Positions 34,523-45,060 of a stretch of 64,000 nucleotides of DNA are shown in pieces. Every line of letters starts with the position of its first letter. The stretch's first letter is position 1. Origin of the DNA: Enterobacter mori LMG 25706 (lineage in GTDB: Bacteria > Pseudomonadota > Gammaproteobacteria > Enterobacterales > Enterobacteriaceae); contig NZ_GL890774.1 of assembly GCF_000211415.1 (NCBI RefSeq), forward strand, positions 35,564-99,563, written 5' to 3'. The notes under the pieces were generated by a model that was given only the letters and a program-made list of their open reading frames with translations, was not told the origin of the DNA and made no database searches. Position numbers and translations under genes: made by a program.

Positions 34523-34550
34523 ATAAAAAGGGCACGGCGAACCGTGCCCG
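34523..34550 (-). terminator. Internal terminator between fhuA and fhuC
   Basis: On the minus strand GGGCACGG - TTCG - CCGTGCCC is followed by TTTTTATT, directly after the fhuA stop. It should reduce fhuCDB expression relative to the abundant outer-membrane receptor. Confidence 0.9.
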
Positions 34551-34558
34551 AAGAGAGA

Positions 34559-36769
34559 TTAGAAGCGGAAGGTCGCGGTGGCAACAACCTGACGTCCTGC
34601 TCCCCAGTAGCATGCATATTCGCTGTAGCAGCTGGAAACATACTCGCGGTCAAAGATGTTGTTCACGTTGACGCCGACTGAAGAGCCCGGCATTCCGAAG
34701 CGTGCCAGATCGTATTTCACCGTCGCATCCGCCAGCGCGTAACCCGCAACGTTAAACGACTCGTAGGCTTTCGGTGAGGCGGCGGAGTAGTAGGACACGG
34801 TATTGCCGATATAACGGGTACCCGCACCGACAGTCAGACCGCTCAGCGCCGTTTCGTGGAAGGTATAATCCGCCCACAGCGAGGCCATATTACGTGGTAC
34901 TTCCGCCGGGCGACGTCCTTCATACCAGGTATCGTGCGTATATTCCGCATCGGTGTAGCTGTAGGATGCCGTCACGTTCACGTTGGCTGACACGGCCGCT
35001 TTCGCTTCCAGTTCGAAGCCACGGGAACGGATTTCTCCTCCCTGCACGCTAAAGCCGCTGGTCGGGTTCGCAGGATCGGCGGTCAGGTTGTTCTTCTTGG
35101 TCAGCTGGTACACCGCTGCAGTGACAACTACAGGCAGATCTTTCGGGACATACTTCACGCCCGCTTCGTACTGCTTGCCGCGAGCCGGATCGAACGGCTT
35201 ACCGTCCTGGGTCGTCCCCGAAATCGGTTCGAAAGATTCGCTATAGCTAAAGTACGGCGTGATACCGTTGTCGAACAGGTAGTTGATTCCCCCGCGCCAA
35301 GTGAATGCCTGGTCGTTAATTTCCGCGGTGGTTCCGCTAGCGCGATTCAGGGCTGACGTTTTTGCAAAGTCATAGCGGCCACCCATCGTGAGCACCCACT
35401 TATCCCATTCAGCCTGATCCTGAGCGTACAGGCCCGTTTGCTCCTGACGGTTAAGCATCTGATACAGGTAGTAAACATCGACATTCGGATTACCATAATC
35501 AGGCTTCGTCATGCTGATAGGATCAGCGGTGCCATAGTCAGCGTTAATGTCATTACGCATGCGGAGGTAATCGACACCTGTTAACAGGGTATGATCAACT
35601 GCGCCGGTCGCAAATTTAGACTGAAGCTGGGTATCAACCGTGAAAGAATTCAGATTTTCATCAGAACGGACATAGGCGCGGCTGATTTGTGCCGGGGCGA
35701 TATAGCCATTGCCGTAGACAGAGCGGTAAAGGGTATTGATTTTGCTGTAGCGCAGATTTTGACGCACGGTGAAGGTGTCGTCGAATTGATGCGAGAAGCT
35801 ATACCCCACCATCTTCTGACGACGGGAGATCTTGTTATCTTCCTCGCCTTCATTGAAATCAGTCGGCAGTTTATGCGCGTTGCCGTTGGCGTCGTAGTAA
35901 GGCACAACGGTGCCTTCCCGCGGCAGCCAGCCGTAATAGCCCGCATCCGGATCGCTCTGGAAGTTGCTCAGGAAAGTAAAATCGGTTTTATCATCAGGAC
36001 GCCAGCTGAAGGAAGGCGCAATCGCGTAGCGGGTAGACTTCACCATTTCCTGCTGCGCATTTTCACTGCGCCCCAGACCGGTCAGACGGTATGCCCACAC
36101 GCCGTCATCGTCAATCGCATCGCTGAAATCAAACCCGGTTTGCCACAGGTTATCGGTGCCCATTTTGAACTGAATTTCTTTCAGCGGCTCGGTGGCCGGG
36201 CGCTTGCTGACCATGCTGACGACGCCGCCCGGGTGGCTTTTGCCGTACAGAACGGAAGTAGGACCACGCAGCAGCTCAACGCGTTCAAGGAAATAGGGAT
36301 CCATGGACGCTTCAGAATAGTTATCCCCCTGCAGCTTCATACCGTCCAGATACTGGTTGGTGTTCACGGTACTGGAGGTCGTAAAACCACGAATAGAAAC
36401 CACGTCATAGGTGGTAGACGCACCGCGTGTCGCGAAAACACTTGGCGTGTAGGCCAGGGCTTGTTTAACCGTGCCCGGCTGCTTCATGTTCATCTCTTCA
36501 CGCGTCACCACGGAAATAGACTGCGGGGTCTTCTCAATCGGCGTATCGGTTTTGGTTGCCGTTGCGGTGCGTTTTGCAGCAATCGTCGGCGCGGGGCCCC
36601 ACGGGCTCTCCTGCGCAGCCGGTGCGGCAGTGACGGTGATGGTTTCTTCTTTTTTCGGTGTTTCGGCAGCGTGTGCGTAAGTAGACATGCCGGCAACCGC
36701 TGTGGCTACGACAGCCGCGATTTTACGCAGCGACGTGTTGATTGGCTGAGCAGTATTGGAAAGCGCCAT
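34559..36769 (-). CDS. fhuA: Ferrichrome outer membrane receptor
   Basis: FhuA is a TonB-dependent receptor for ferrichrome and, in E. coli, for phages T1, T5 and phi80 and colicin M. The 736-residue precursor has a signal peptide ending YAHA, a TonB box (EETITVTA) right after it, a plug domain (SISVVTREEM to about residue 190) and a 22-strand barrel with C-terminal Phe. It is 11 residues shorter than E. coli FhuA; surface loops, which set phage specificity, are the parts that differ. Confidence 0.97.
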   Translation of the reverse strand: MALSNTAQPINTSLRKIAAVVATAVAGMSTYAHAAETPKKEETITVTAAPAAQESPWGPAPTIAAKRTATATKTDTPIEKTPQSISVVTREEMNMKQPGTVKQALAYTPSVFATRGASTTYDVVSIRGFTTSSTVNTNQYLDGMKLQGDNYSEASMDPYFLERVELLRGPTSVLYGKSHPGGVVSMVSKRPATEPLKEIQFKMGTDNLWQTGFDFSDAIDDDGVWAYRLTGLGRSENAQQEMVKSTRYAIAPSFSWRPDDKTDFTFLSNFQSDPDAGYYGWLPREGTVVPYYDANGNAHKLPTDFNEGEEDNKISRRQKMVGYSFSHQFDDTFTVRQNLRYSKINTLYRSVYGNGYIAPAQISRAYVRSDENLNSFTVDTQLQSKFATGAVDHTLLTGVDYLRMRNDINADYGTADPISMTKPDYGNPNVDVYYLYQMLNRQEQTGLYAQDQAEWDKWVLTMGGRYDFAKTSALNRASGTTAEINDQAFTWRGGINYLFDNGITPYFSYSESFEPISGTTQDGKPFDPARGKQYEAGVKYVPKDLPVVVTAAVYQLTKKNNLTADPANPTSGFSVQGGEIRSRGFELEAKAAVSANVNVTASYSYTDAEYTHDTWYEGRRPAEVPRNMASLWADYTFHETALSGLTVGAGTRYIGNTVSYYSAASPKAYESFNVAGYALADATVKYDLARFGMPGSSVGVNVNNIFDREYVSSCYSEYACYWGAGRQVVATATFRF

Positions 36770-36793
36770 GTTTATCTCTGATGGAAAAGTGAA

Positions 36794-36821
36794 TGATAAC
36801 GTAAACGAGAATTATTATTAT
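36794..36821 (-). promoter_or_regulatory. Fur-binding region upstream of fhuA
   Basis: On the minus strand AATAATAATTCTCGTTTAC matches the 19-bp Fur consensus at about 12 positions and overlaps a second partial match ending GTTATC. It lies 25-50 nt upstream of the fhuA ATG, where E. coli has its Fur site. Iron repression is inferred. The remaining gap to mrcB (36822-36963) shows no gene. Confidence 0.75.
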
Positions 36822-36961
36822 GACCGCAGAATAATATGCGAAACGCTGGCTGCATAGCAAGCAGTAAGCGGCCCTACAAGAACTAAGGGTTTAAGAAGTA
36901 ATCAACGGAGACTTAGAGGTTAATTAGGGTTCAATCCGACGTTAACGAAATGAGTGCTACA

Positions 36962-36996
36962 GGTAAAAAAATACCCCCTTCCGTGGAAGGGGGTTG
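36962..36996 (-). terminator. Intrinsic terminator of mrcB
   Basis: On the minus strand ACCCCCTTCC - AC - GGAAGGGGGT is followed by ATTTTTTT, just after the mrcB stop. It separates mrcB from the fhu operon. Confidence 0.92.
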
Positions 36997-37005
36997 TAAG
37001 CAAGG

Positions 37006-39531
37006 TTAGTTTCCGCCGAACATATCTTTAATCCAGCCTGCGACACCGTCGCTGTCCTTCTTCTCATTCTGCTGCTGCGGCTGTTGCTGCTGCGGCTGCT
37101 GCGGTTGAGAAGATTGATCAAACGGGTTGCCCGTCGGCTGTTCTGGCTGGCTCTGCTGGCACAGCGAGTCTGGATTGGTTGTCCAGACCGGCAGCGTACG
37201 CATTCCACCACCGCAGATAAAGTTACCGGATCCATCAACGCCCATATCAACGATATCTTCCGGTGCAACAAGGTTCAGCGGCACCGGAGACTGATTTGCC
37301 AGATAACGCTGGTAAATCGACATCGCCCCGCTCGCACCGTACAGTTTGGTCGGCTGGTTGTTATCGCGGCCTACCCAGGTGATCACCACTTCACGGCCAT
37401 CAATACCGGCAAACCAGGTATCGACGTTGTTGTTGGTGGTACCTGTTTTACCCGCCAGATGCAGACCCGGGTATTTCGCCCCCAGCTGACGCCCGGTACC
37501 GCGCTGCACAACCTGCTGCATGGTCCACAGCGTCATATACGCCGCTTGCGCCGGAACAGCACGCTCCGCCTGCGGGAAGCTCTGATACAGCACGGAACCG
37601 TCTTCGGCAATCACCGAACGCAGCGCAGAAAGCTGTGCACGGTTACCGCCGCTGGCGATAGTCTGGAACGCCTGCGCCACTTCGATTGGCGTCAGGTTAA
37701 GCGCCCCCAGAATCATCGCCGGCACCGGATGCAGCTGATCTTTCGGCACGCCCAGCTTCTGCCAGGTCTCGGTGATAGCAGGCAGGCCCAACGCCATACC
37801 GAGGTTAACGGTTGGTACGTTCATGGAACGCGTTAACGCATCCACCAACATTACCTGACCGCTGAACTGTTTATCATCGTTCTGCGGAGACCACACCTGA
37901 CCGTTTGGCTGACGCAGGGAGATCGGTGCATCGGCGATCCAGGTATTCAGACGATACTGGTTCGGCTGGCTCAGCGCGGTGAGGTAGGTCGCCGGTTTTG
38001 CCAGAGAACCAATTGAACGACGCGCCTGCATTGCACGGTTATAACCCGCAAACTGCGGCTCAGCGCCGCCCACCATGGCGCGCACTTCACCGGTGTTACG
38101 GTCAACCACCACCATCGCGGTTTCCAGATCGCTCAGCTTGCGCTGTTTCTTCAGCGCTGGAATGCCCTCAACGGCCGCTTTTTCTGCCGCGTCCTGCGCC
38201 ACGGAGTCGAAGGTGGTAAAGATCTTCACGCCGGAGAGATCTTTCACCTTATCACCGAGCTTAGACTGCAGCTCCTGACGCACCATCTGCATAAACGCAG
38301 GCTGCGGGGAGATCACGCCACCGCGCGGCTGAACGCCGAGTGGACGCGCGCTCAGCATGTCGTACAGTTCCTGATCGATCACCTGCTGTTGTTGCAGCAG
38401 ACGCAGCACCAGGTTACGACGCTCCAGCGCCAGTTTCGGGTTACGCCACGGGTTGTAGATGGACGCCCCTTTCACCATGCCCACCAGCAGCGCCTGCTGG
38501 TCAAGGCTCAGCTCTTCCACCGGACGGCCAAAGTAGTACAGGCTCGCCAGCGGGAAGCCGCGGATTTCGTTATCACCGCTCTGACCGAGGTACACCTCGT
38601 TCATGTACAGCTCAAGGATACGATCCTTGCTGTAACGGGCATCCATCAGCACCGCCATATACGCTTCGTTGGCTTTACGCCAGTAGGAGCGTTCGCTGGA
38701 GAGGAACAGGTTCTTCACCAGCTGCTGGGTCAGGGTACTTGCCCCCTGCACGGTACGTCCGGCGGTCAGGTTCGCCAGCACCGCACGACCAATCGAGTAA
38801 AGGCTAATACCGTCGTGCTCGTAGAAGTGACGGTCTTCGGTTGCCAGCAGGGTATCCACCAGCAGGTCCGGGAAGCCGTTACGCGCCACGAACAGACGCT
38901 GCTCGCCGTTGGCCGACGAAAGCATGGTGATCAAACGTGGATCGAGACGGAAGAAACCGAACTGGCGGTCATTATCCATGTTCTCGATCGTTTCCAGGCG
39001 ATCGCCGTCGAAGGTCAGACGCGCGCGCACCTGCCCTTCTTTGCTGTCCGGGAAGTCGAACGGACGACGGATCATCTCAATGCTCTTCGCCTGCACCGTA
39101 AACTCGCCCGGGCGGGTCATTTTCGTGACCTGACGATACTGTGTCGCCTGCAGCAGTTTGACCATCTCGTTCTTGCTGATGGACATATCCGGCTCAAGGT
39201 TCACCATACGGCCATAGACTGCCGCAGGTAACTGCCAGACTTTCCCGTCAATACGGCTGCGGATCTTCTGATCCAGATACACGCCGTAGATCGCGATCAG
39301 CACCACAAAAACAATAAACAGCTTCAGCAGCAGCCAGAACCAGCCGCGCTTACCACGAGGCTTCCGCCCTTTGCCTTTCCCTTTACGCGGCATTGGCTCA
39401 TCATCCTCATAATCGTCTTCGTAGTCATCGTCATACTCCTCATCTCTGAGGCGACGACGGCTCACCTTTTCTTTCGCCGGACGCGTTGGCTTTCCCTTAC
39501 GTCCTATTGGCTCGCGGTCATTCCCCGCCAT
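37006..39531 (-). CDS. mrcB: Penicillin-binding protein 1B
   Basis: PBP1b is a bifunctional peptidoglycan synthase. The ATG at 39531 gives 841 residues. Order: acidic/basic cytoplasmic tail, one membrane helix (about 63-87), UB2H domain that binds LpoB, glycosyltransferase ([25 protein letters not shown]), transpeptidase (SIGSLAKP with the active Ser, SMN, KTGTTNN) and a Gln/Pro-rich C-terminal tail. A Met at position 47 ([10 protein letters not shown]) corresponds to the start of the short E. coli isoform. Confidence 0.97.
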   Translation of the reverse strand: MAGNDREPIGRKGKPTRPAKEKVSRRRLRDEEYDDDYEDDYEDDEPMPRKGKGKGRKPRGKRGWFWLLLKLFIVFVVLIAIYGVYLDQKIRSRIDGKVWQLPAAVYGRMVNLEPDMSISKNEMVKLLQATQYRQVTKMTRPGEFTVQAKSIEMIRRPFDFPDSKEGQVRARLTFDGDRLETIENMDNDRQFGFFRLDPRLITMLSSANGEQRLFVARNGFPDLLVDTLLATEDRHFYEHDGISLYSIGRAVLANLTAGRTVQGASTLTQQLVKNLFLSSERSYWRKANEAYMAVLMDARYSKDRILELYMNEVYLGQSGDNEIRGFPLASLYYFGRPVEELSLDQQALLVGMVKGASIYNPWRNPKLALERRNLVLRLLQQQQVIDQELYDMLSARPLGVQPRGGVISPQPAFMQMVRQELQSKLGDKVKDLSGVKIFTTFDSVAQDAAEKAAVEGIPALKKQRKLSDLETAMVVVDRNTGEVRAMVGGAEPQFAGYNRAMQARRSIGSLAKPATYLTALSQPNQYRLNTWIADAPISLRQPNGQVWSPQNDDKQFSGQVMLVDALTRSMNVPTVNLGMALGLPAITETWQKLGVPKDQLHPVPAMILGALNLTPIEVAQAFQTIASGGNRAQLSALRSVIAEDGSVLYQSFPQAERAVPAQAAYMTLWTMQQVVQRGTGRQLGAKYPGLHLAGKTGTTNNNVDTWFAGIDGREVVITWVGRDNNQPTKLYGASGAMSIYQRYLANQSPVPLNLVAPEDIVDMGVDGSGNFICGGGMRTLPVWTTNPDSLCQQSQPEQPTGNPFDQSSQPQQPQQQQPQQQNEKKDSDGVAGWIKDMFGGN

Positions 39532-39618
39532 GCTTTTTCTCCGCAACATTCAGGCGCAAAGGCCAGATTTTCTTATCTTTCACAGGTCTATGAAAGAAGA
39601 AATCTCTCAAAATTGGTT

Positions 39619-39668
39619 TTCTCCCTCTCCCTGTGGGAGAGGGCCGGGGTGAGGGCATCAGGCCGCAC
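39619..39668 (+). repeat. 50-bp palindromic intergenic repeat, copy D
   Basis: It begins TTCTCCCTCTCCCTGTGGGA and ends GGCATCAGGCCGCAC. It lies between hrpB and mrcB, which run in the same (minus) direction, unlike the other three copies that separate convergent genes. Confidence 0.88.
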
Positions 39669-39686
39669 TCCCCTCTTTCACCTTAC

Positions 39687-42116
39687 TCACGAATACTTCT
39701 TCGTCCGCCTCGTCGGCGCCGTATTTGCCGGGTCGTCCGGCCAGACGTGTTTGGGATACCGCCCCTTCATCTCTTTTTGCACTTCACGGTAGCTCCCCGC
39801 CCAAAACGCCCCCAGGTCGCGAGTGATCTGCAGCGGGCGATGCGCCGGGGACAGCAGTTCGAGCACCAGAGAAACGCGCCCTTCCGCGATGGACGGCGTG
39901 GTGGCCTCCCCAAACATCTCCTGCATCCTTACCGCCAGCGCCGGAGGATTATCCTCGTGATAACGAATGGCAATCCGGCTTCCGGTCGGCACAGTGTAAT
40001 GCCCAGGCAGTTCACTATCCAGACGTTGACGTAATGACCAGTCCAGTAAATTCTGTAACGCGGCCTTAACATCGAGCGCTTTCAGCGCTCTGAGCGAATG
40101 TACGCCGCTCATTTGCGGCAGCAGCCAATCTTCCAGGGAAGCCAGCAGCGTCTCATCATCAACCGTCGGCCAGCCATACTCCGGCAGCCAGCGTGCGGCA
40201 CAGTGCAGCCGAATACGGTACTGCTCGGCCTCTGGCGTCCAGTTCAATACGCTCAGCCCTTTTTCGCGAATGCCGTTCAGCATGGCCTGATGGAGTTCTT
40301 CTTCCGACGGCTTCGCCAGCGGCTTTGTACCTAACGTCAGTTTACCGATCTGTCTACGACGAAACGCCTTAAGCGTGCCCTGGTTATCATCCCACTCAAC
40401 GATATCGGATTGCTGGAGCAATTGCGGGCAGCTGCGCGTCAGGGCGTCAATATCAACGGCAATTGCCTGTAAGATACGCGCGTCCGGGGAATGGCTGCCC
40501 TGCCGTAATAGCGGTGCAATCAGCCATTCATGGCGCGTCAGGGCGTCATCGCTGTCCAGCATCGCCCCCATGCCGTTCGCCAGCTGATAACGTCCGTCCA
40601 GCCCGCGACGGCGGGCGATCCGGTCCGGGAAGGCCTGTGCCAGCAGGAAGCCAATACTCGCGCTGTCAGGCGAACCACCGCGGCTGTTCAGGCGTTTGCA
40701 CAGGTGCTGAGCCCGCTGCTGCCAGTTCCCCTGATTGCGCGAGAACGCCTGCCCCAAATCGCTGCTGCCACCGCGAGGCGGCTCCTCAAGAATAGCCGCC
40801 AGTTTTGCCGCCGTAGCAATTTCGTCGTCGCCCTGCGCTGACACCAGCATCGCGGCCAGACGCGGCTCGTTGCCCAGTGTCGCCATTTTCTGGCCGCGCG
40901 CCGTCAGGCGCTCGCCTTCGAGCGCGCCAAGCTGCGTCAGCAGGTTGCGCGCAGCGGTGAGGTTCACGACAGGCGGAGGATTAAGCCAGGTGAGCTGTTC
41001 AGGGTTCGGGCAGCCCCACAGCAGCAGATCAAGGACCAGGCCAGACAAATCACTTTGTAAAATTTCCGGCGTACTTTGCTGCGCCGCGCGTTCCGCCTGC
41101 TCTGTGCCCGTCAAATGCAGGCAGATGCCCGGCTCAAGACGTCCCGCACGGCCCGCACGCTGCACCATCGATGCCTGGCTGATGCGCTGCGTAAGCAGTT
41201 TGGTTAGCCCGGTGCGCGGGTCAAAACTTGCCACCCTCTCCTGCGCACTATCCACCACCAGACGAATGCCTTCAATGGTCAAACTGGTTTCAGCAATGTT
41301 GGTTGCCAGCACCACCTTGCGCTGCCCCGCCGGGGCCGGAAGAATGGCTTTACGCTGATCCTGTAGCGACAACGCGCCGTAGAGCGGGCAAAGCAGCACA
41401 TCGCCGCCAACGCGGGAGGAAAGCTGCTCCTGCACGCGCTGGATTTCTCCGACGCCCGGCAAAAACAGCAGCAGCGAACCGGGTTCCTGGCGCAGCAGCT
41501 CTGCCGTCGCAATAGCGACGGCCTCATCAAAACGCTGATGGGCGGGAAGCGCCTGATAGCGGCGTTCAACCGGAAATGCGCGTCCTTCTGAGCTGATGAC
41601 AGGGGCGTCGGGCAATGCCTGCTGCAGCCGGTCGTTATCCAGCGTTGCGGACATAATCAGCAGCCGGAGATCGTCGCGCAGCCCCTCCTGCACGTCCAGC
41701 AGCAGCGGCAACGCTAAATCCGCCTGCAGGCTGCGCTCGTGGAATTCATCCAGGATCACCAGCCCGATCCCCGTCAGCTCAGGATCGTTTTGCAGCATAC
41801 GGATGAGGATGCCCTCGGTCACCACTTCAAGGCGCGTTGCGGGGCCGACGCAGGTTTCTGCACGCATCCGGTAACCTACCGTCTCGCCCGGTTTTTCATT
41901 AAGCAGTTCGGCCAGGCGCTGCGCCACGTTACGCGCCGCCAGCCTGCGCGGCTCCAGCAGGATTATTTTCCCGCGAATATTCCCCTCTTTGAGGATTTGC
42001 AGCGGCAGCCAGGTGGATTTACCCGCCCCCGTTGGGGCATTCAGCAAAACCTGCGGGGCATCGTTTAGGGCAGCGAGAAGCTCAGGAAGGACGGCGGCGA
42101 CCGGCAATGAGGACAC
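39687..42116 (-). CDS. hrpB: ATP-dependent helicase HrpB
   Basis: HrpB is a DEAH-box-like putative RNA helicase of unknown physiological substrate. The GTG at 42116 is chosen: it gives 809 residues as in E. coli and has GGAG 8 nt upstream, whereas the ATG at 42161 has no such site. Seen: Walker A APTGAGKST, DEFH in place of DEAH (LVILDEFHERS), SATLD, and QRAGRAGRLEPG motif VI. The C-terminal HrpB domain ends PTRRTKKYS. Confidence 0.93.
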   Translation of the reverse strand: MSSLPVAAVLPELLAALNDAPQVLLNAPTGAGKSTWLPLQILKEGNIRGKIILLEPRRLAARNVAQRLAELLNEKPGETVGYRMRAETCVGPATRLEVVTEGILIRMLQNDPELTGIGLVILDEFHERSLQADLALPLLLDVQEGLRDDLRLLIMSATLDNDRLQQALPDAPVISSEGRAFPVERRYQALPAHQRFDEAVAIATAELLRQEPGSLLLFLPGVGEIQRVQEQLSSRVGGDVLLCPLYGALSLQDQRKAILPAPAGQRKVVLATNIAETSLTIEGIRLVVDSAQERVASFDPRTGLTKLLTQRISQASMVQRAGRAGRLEPGICLHLTGTEQAERAAQQSTPEILQSDLSGLVLDLLLWGCPNPEQLTWLNPPPVVNLTAARNLLTQLGALEGERLTARGQKMATLGNEPRLAAMLVSAQGDDEIATAAKLAAILEEPPRGGSSDLGQAFSRNQGNWQQRAQHLCKRLNSRGGSPDSASIGFLLAQAFPDRIARRRGLDGRYQLANGMGAMLDSDDALTRHEWLIAPLLRQGSHSPDARILQAIAVDIDALTRSCPQLLQQSDIVEWDDNQGTLKAFRRRQIGKLTLGTKPLAKPSEEELHQAMLNGIREKGLSVLNWTPEAEQYRIRLHCAARWLPEYGWPTVDDETLLASLEDWLLPQMSGVHSLRALKALDVKAALQNLLDWSLRQRLDSELPGHYTVPTGSRIAIRYHEDNPPALAVRMQEMFGEATTPSIAEGRVSLVLELLSPAHRPLQITRDLGAFWAGSYREVQKEMKGRYPKHVWPDDPANTAPTRRTKKYS

Positions 42117-42189
42117 TAACAGCTCCAGAGGGTTAACATTAGTCGGCGTACATTGTAGCATCGGCGCATATCATTACCGAGTCCTCCGT

Positions 42190-42744
42190 ATGTCTGAGTC
42201 GAAACGACTGTTTTTCGCCATTGAACTTCCCGCCACGCTTCAGCGGCAAATCGTCCGCTGGCGCGCGGAACATTTCCCTTCGGAGGCGGGTCGTCCTGTT
42301 GCGGCGGCGAATATGCACCTGACGCTGGCCTTTCTGGGTGAGGTAAGCGCGGATAAACAGCGCGCGTTAGCCGCGATGGCCGGACGCATTTCCCAGCCGG
42401 GGTTTACGCTGCACCTTGACGATGCCGGTCAGTGGCTACGCTCACGCGTGGTCTGGCTGGGCACGCGCCAGCCGCCGCGCGGGTTGTTACAGTTGGCAAA
42501 TATGCTGCGCGCCCAGGCGGCACGCAGCGGCTGTTACCAAAGCCCGCAGCCGTTTCATCCACATATCACGTTGCTGCGCGATGCCGGTCAGGCCGTTGCC
42601 ATTCCGCCACCGGGCTTTCACTGGGCCTTTCCGGTGACCGAATTTGCGCTTTATGAATCTGTCTTTGCACAAGGACGCACCCGCTACATGCCGCTACAGC
42701 GCTGGTCGTTGGGTGACGCACTAAGGAAATCCGATGAAGTTTAG
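42190..42744 (+). CDS. thpR: RNA 2',3'-cyclic phosphodiesterase
   Basis: ThpR (formerly LigT) is a 2H-family enzyme that opens RNA 2',3'-cyclic phosphates and has 2'-5' ligase activity in vitro. The ATG at 42190 gives 184 residues. Both HxTx motifs are seen: HLTL near residue 43 and HITL near 125. Its end overlaps sfsA by 11 nt. The promoter must lie inside the hrpB 5' end, since hrpB is divergent and close. Confidence 0.95.
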   Translation: MSESKRLFFAIELPATLQRQIVRWRAEHFPSEAGRPVAAANMHLTLAFLGEVSADKQRALAAMAGRISQPGFTLHLDDAGQWLRSRVVWLGTRQPPRGLLQLANMLRAQAARSGCYQSPQPFHPHITLLRDAGQAVAIPPPGFHWAFPVTEFALYESVFAQGRTRYMPLQRWSLGDALRKSDEV

Positions 42745-43438
42745 CCCTGCTCTACAGCACGCCACGTTGATCCAGCGCTACAAACGCTTTCTCGCCGACG
42801 TGATCACACCCGAAGGTGAACAGCTCACCCTGCACTGCCCCAACACCGGTGCGATGACCGGTTGTGCGACGCCGGGTGACAGGGTCTGGTATTCCACATC
42901 AGAAAACACTAAACGCAAGTATCCCCATACCCGGGAAATGACCGAGACGCAAAACGGGGCGTTTATCTGCGTCAATACATTGCGTGCAAACCAATTAGTG
43001 AAGGAAGCGCTGGCAAATAATGCCCTCCCTGAACTGACAGGCTATAGCCTGCAAAAAAGCGAAGTGAAGTATGGCGATGAAGGCAGCAGAATTGACTTTA
43101 TGCTCCAGGCGGAAGAGCGGCCTGAGTGCTATATTGAAGTAAAATCAGTGACGTTAGCGGAACAGGAAAATGGCTACTTTCCGGATGCGGTAACGCTACG
43201 TGGCCAGAAGCATCTGCGAGAGCTAATGAGTGTAACGGCGGCGGGCAAACGCGCCGTGTTGCTGTTTGCGGTTTTGCATTCAGCCATTGAACGATTCTCC
43301 CCCCCCCGCCATATCGATCCTAAATACGCGCAATTGTTGAATGAGGCACAAAAGCAGGGGGTGGAGGTTTTCGCTTATAAAGCGGAACTTTCTGCCGATA
43401 ATATGACTCTGAGATCCTCTCTTCCCATTGTCTTATAA
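42734..43438 (+). CDS. sfsA: Sugar fermentation stimulation protein SfsA
   Basis: SfsA was named because overexpression increases maltose use in a crp mutant of E. coli; it has a nuclease-like fold and DNA-binding properties but no settled role. It has 234 residues. The conserved N-terminal [14 protein letters not shown] and the [10 protein letters not shown] block (PD-(D/E)xK-like) are present. It starts inside thpR with AGGAAAT upstream. Confidence 0.95.
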   Translation: MKFSPALQHATLIQRYKRFLADVITPEGEQLTLHCPNTGAMTGCATPGDRVWYSTSENTKRKYPHTREMTETQNGAFICVNTLRANQLVKEALANNALPELTGYSLQKSEVKYGDEGSRIDFMLQAEERPECYIEVKSVTLAEQENGYFPDAVTLRGQKHLRELMSVTAAGKRAVLLFAVLHSAIERFSPPRHIDPKYAQLLNEAQKQGVEVFAYKAELSADNMTLRSSLPIVL

Positions 43439-43614
43439 GGGAATAGACGATTGACTATTATGTGTTCTGGCCGCGTGCGCAAATACGCTTTTCCTCACAG
43501 GCTTGTCAAGTGTTACGTTTAGATAATTGCCATACGGAAAAGCATCTGCTATTTATAGCGACCTGATTTTTCCCCCAACACGGGGATCGATAGTGCGTGT
43601 TAAGGAGAAGCAAC

Positions 43615-44070
43615 ATGCAAGAAGGGCAAAACCGTAAAACATCGTCCCTGAGTATTCTCGCCATCGCTGGGGTGGAGCCGTATCAAGAGAAACCGGGCGA
43701 AGAGTATATGAACGAAGCCCAGCTGTCGCACTTCAAGCGTATTCTTGAAGCATGGCGTAATCAACTCAGGGATGAAGTCGATCGCACCGTTACACATATG
43801 CAGGATGAAGCTGCAAACTTCCCGGATCCGGTAGACCGTGCCGCTCAGGAAGAAGAGTTCAGCCTCGAACTGCGTAACCGTGACCGCGAACGCAAACTGA
43901 TCAAAAAGATCGAGAAAACGCTGAAAAAAGTCGAAGACGAAGATTTTGGCTACTGCGAATCCTGCGGTGTTGAAATCGGCATTCGTCGCCTGGAAGCGCG
44001 TCCAACCGCCGATCTGTGTATCGACTGTAAAACGCTGGCCGAAATCCGCGAAAAACAGATGGCTGGCTAA
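43615..44070 (+). CDS. dksA: RNA polymerase-binding transcription factor DksA
   Basis: DksA works with ppGpp in the stringent response by entering the RNA polymerase secondary channel. The ATG at 43615 behind AAGGAG gives 151 residues, as in E. coli. The coiled-coil tip aspartates (FPDPVDRA) and the four-cysteine zinc finger (CESC ... CIDC) are intact. The 176-nt gap before it likely holds its promoters; I could not place one confidently. Confidence 0.99.
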   Translation: MQEGQNRKTSSLSILAIAGVEPYQEKPGEEYMNEAQLSHFKRILEAWRNQLRDEVDRTVTHMQDEAANFPDPVDRAAQEEEFSLELRNRDRERKLIKKIEKTLKKVEDEDFGYCESCGVEIGIRRLEARPTADLCIDCKTLAEIREKQMAG

Positions 44071-44090
44071 TGCCAACCCTCTAACTACTG

Positions 44091-44118
44091 CAAAGGCGGG
44101 AGTCTCTCCCGCCTTGTT
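44091..44118 (+). terminator. Probable terminator of dksA
   Basis: AAGGCGGGAG - T - CTCCCGCCTT forms a stable GC-rich stem 20 nt after the dksA stop, followed only by GTTACTGTT, so the T-run is poor. Partial read-through into gluQRS is likely. Confidence 0.7.
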
Positions 44119-44127
44119 ACTGTTGAT

Positions 44128-45018
44128 ATGTCTGAATCACACTATATTGGGCGCTTCGCGCCATCTCCTTCCGGCGAATTACACTTCGGCTCATTAATTG
44201 CCGCGCTCGGCAGCTACCTGCAAGCTCGTGCCCGCCAGGGCAAATGGCTCGTCCGCATTGAAGATATTGATCCTCCGCGTGAAGTTCCCGGTGCAGCAGA
44301 AACGATTCTGCGTCAGCTGGAACATTACGGTCTTCACTGGGACGACGATGTACTGTGGCAGTCACAACGTCATGATGCCTATCGGGAACGTGTGGCGTGG
44401 CTCTATGAACAAGGGCTGTCCTATTACTGCACCTGCACCCGCGCGCGTATTCAAAGCGTGGGTCGCGTCTATGACGGCCACTGCCGCACGTTGAACAACG
44501 GTCCAGAAAATGCCGCCGTGCGTATACGGCAACGTTCCCCGGTGACGCACTTTACCGATTTACTCTCCGGCGAAATCTATGCCAACAAACGTCTTGCCTG
44601 CGAAGATTTCATCATCCACCGCCGCGACGGCCTGTTCGCCTATAACCTGGCGGTGGTGGTGGACGATCATTTCCAGGGCGTGACGGAAATTGTGCGCGGG
44701 GCGGATCTGGTTGAACCGACGGTGCGGCAAATATCGCTTTATCATCAGTTTGGCTGGACAGCGCCGGATTACATCCACCTGCCGCTGGCGGTCAATGCGC
44801 GGGGCGTTAAGCTCTCCAAGCAGAACCACGCGCCCGCCCTGCCAGGCGGCGATCCGCGCCCTGTTTTGATCGACGCGCTGCGGTTTCTCAACCAAAATGT
44901 AACCAACGAATGGCAGGATTTGCGTATAGACGAACTGCTGGATCTGGCCGTCGCCCACTGGACGCTCGAGGCCGTGCCAAAAATCCAGCATTCTCAAATG
45001 CGTTGCGCTGAGCTATGA
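44128..45018 (+). CDS. gluQRS: Glutamyl-Q tRNA(Asp) synthetase
   Basis: GluQRS glutamylates queuosine in the anticodon loop of tRNA-Asp. It is a shortened glutamyl-tRNA synthetase lacking the anticodon domain. The ATG at 44128 gives 296 residues. Seen: [12 protein letters not shown] (HIGH equivalent), KLSKQ (KMSKS equivalent) and zinc-binding cysteines in YYCTCTR with a later HCR. Confidence 0.96.
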   Translation: MSESHYIGRFAPSPSGELHFGSLIAALGSYLQARARQGKWLVRIEDIDPPREVPGAAETILRQLEHYGLHWDDDVLWQSQRHDAYRERVAWLYEQGLSYYCTCTRARIQSVGRVYDGHCRTLNNGPENAAVRIRQRSPVTHFTDLLSGEIYANKRLACEDFIIHRRDGLFAYNLAVVVDDHFQGVTEIVRGADLVEPTVRQISLYHQFGWTAPDYIHLPLAVNARGVKLSKQNHAPALPGGDPRPVLIDALRFLNQNVTNEWQDLRIDELLDLAVAHWTLEAVPKIQHSQMRCAEL

Positions 45019-45060
45019 TTAGCCGCTTTTTTCATAACAAAACACACTACGAGGTGTACT

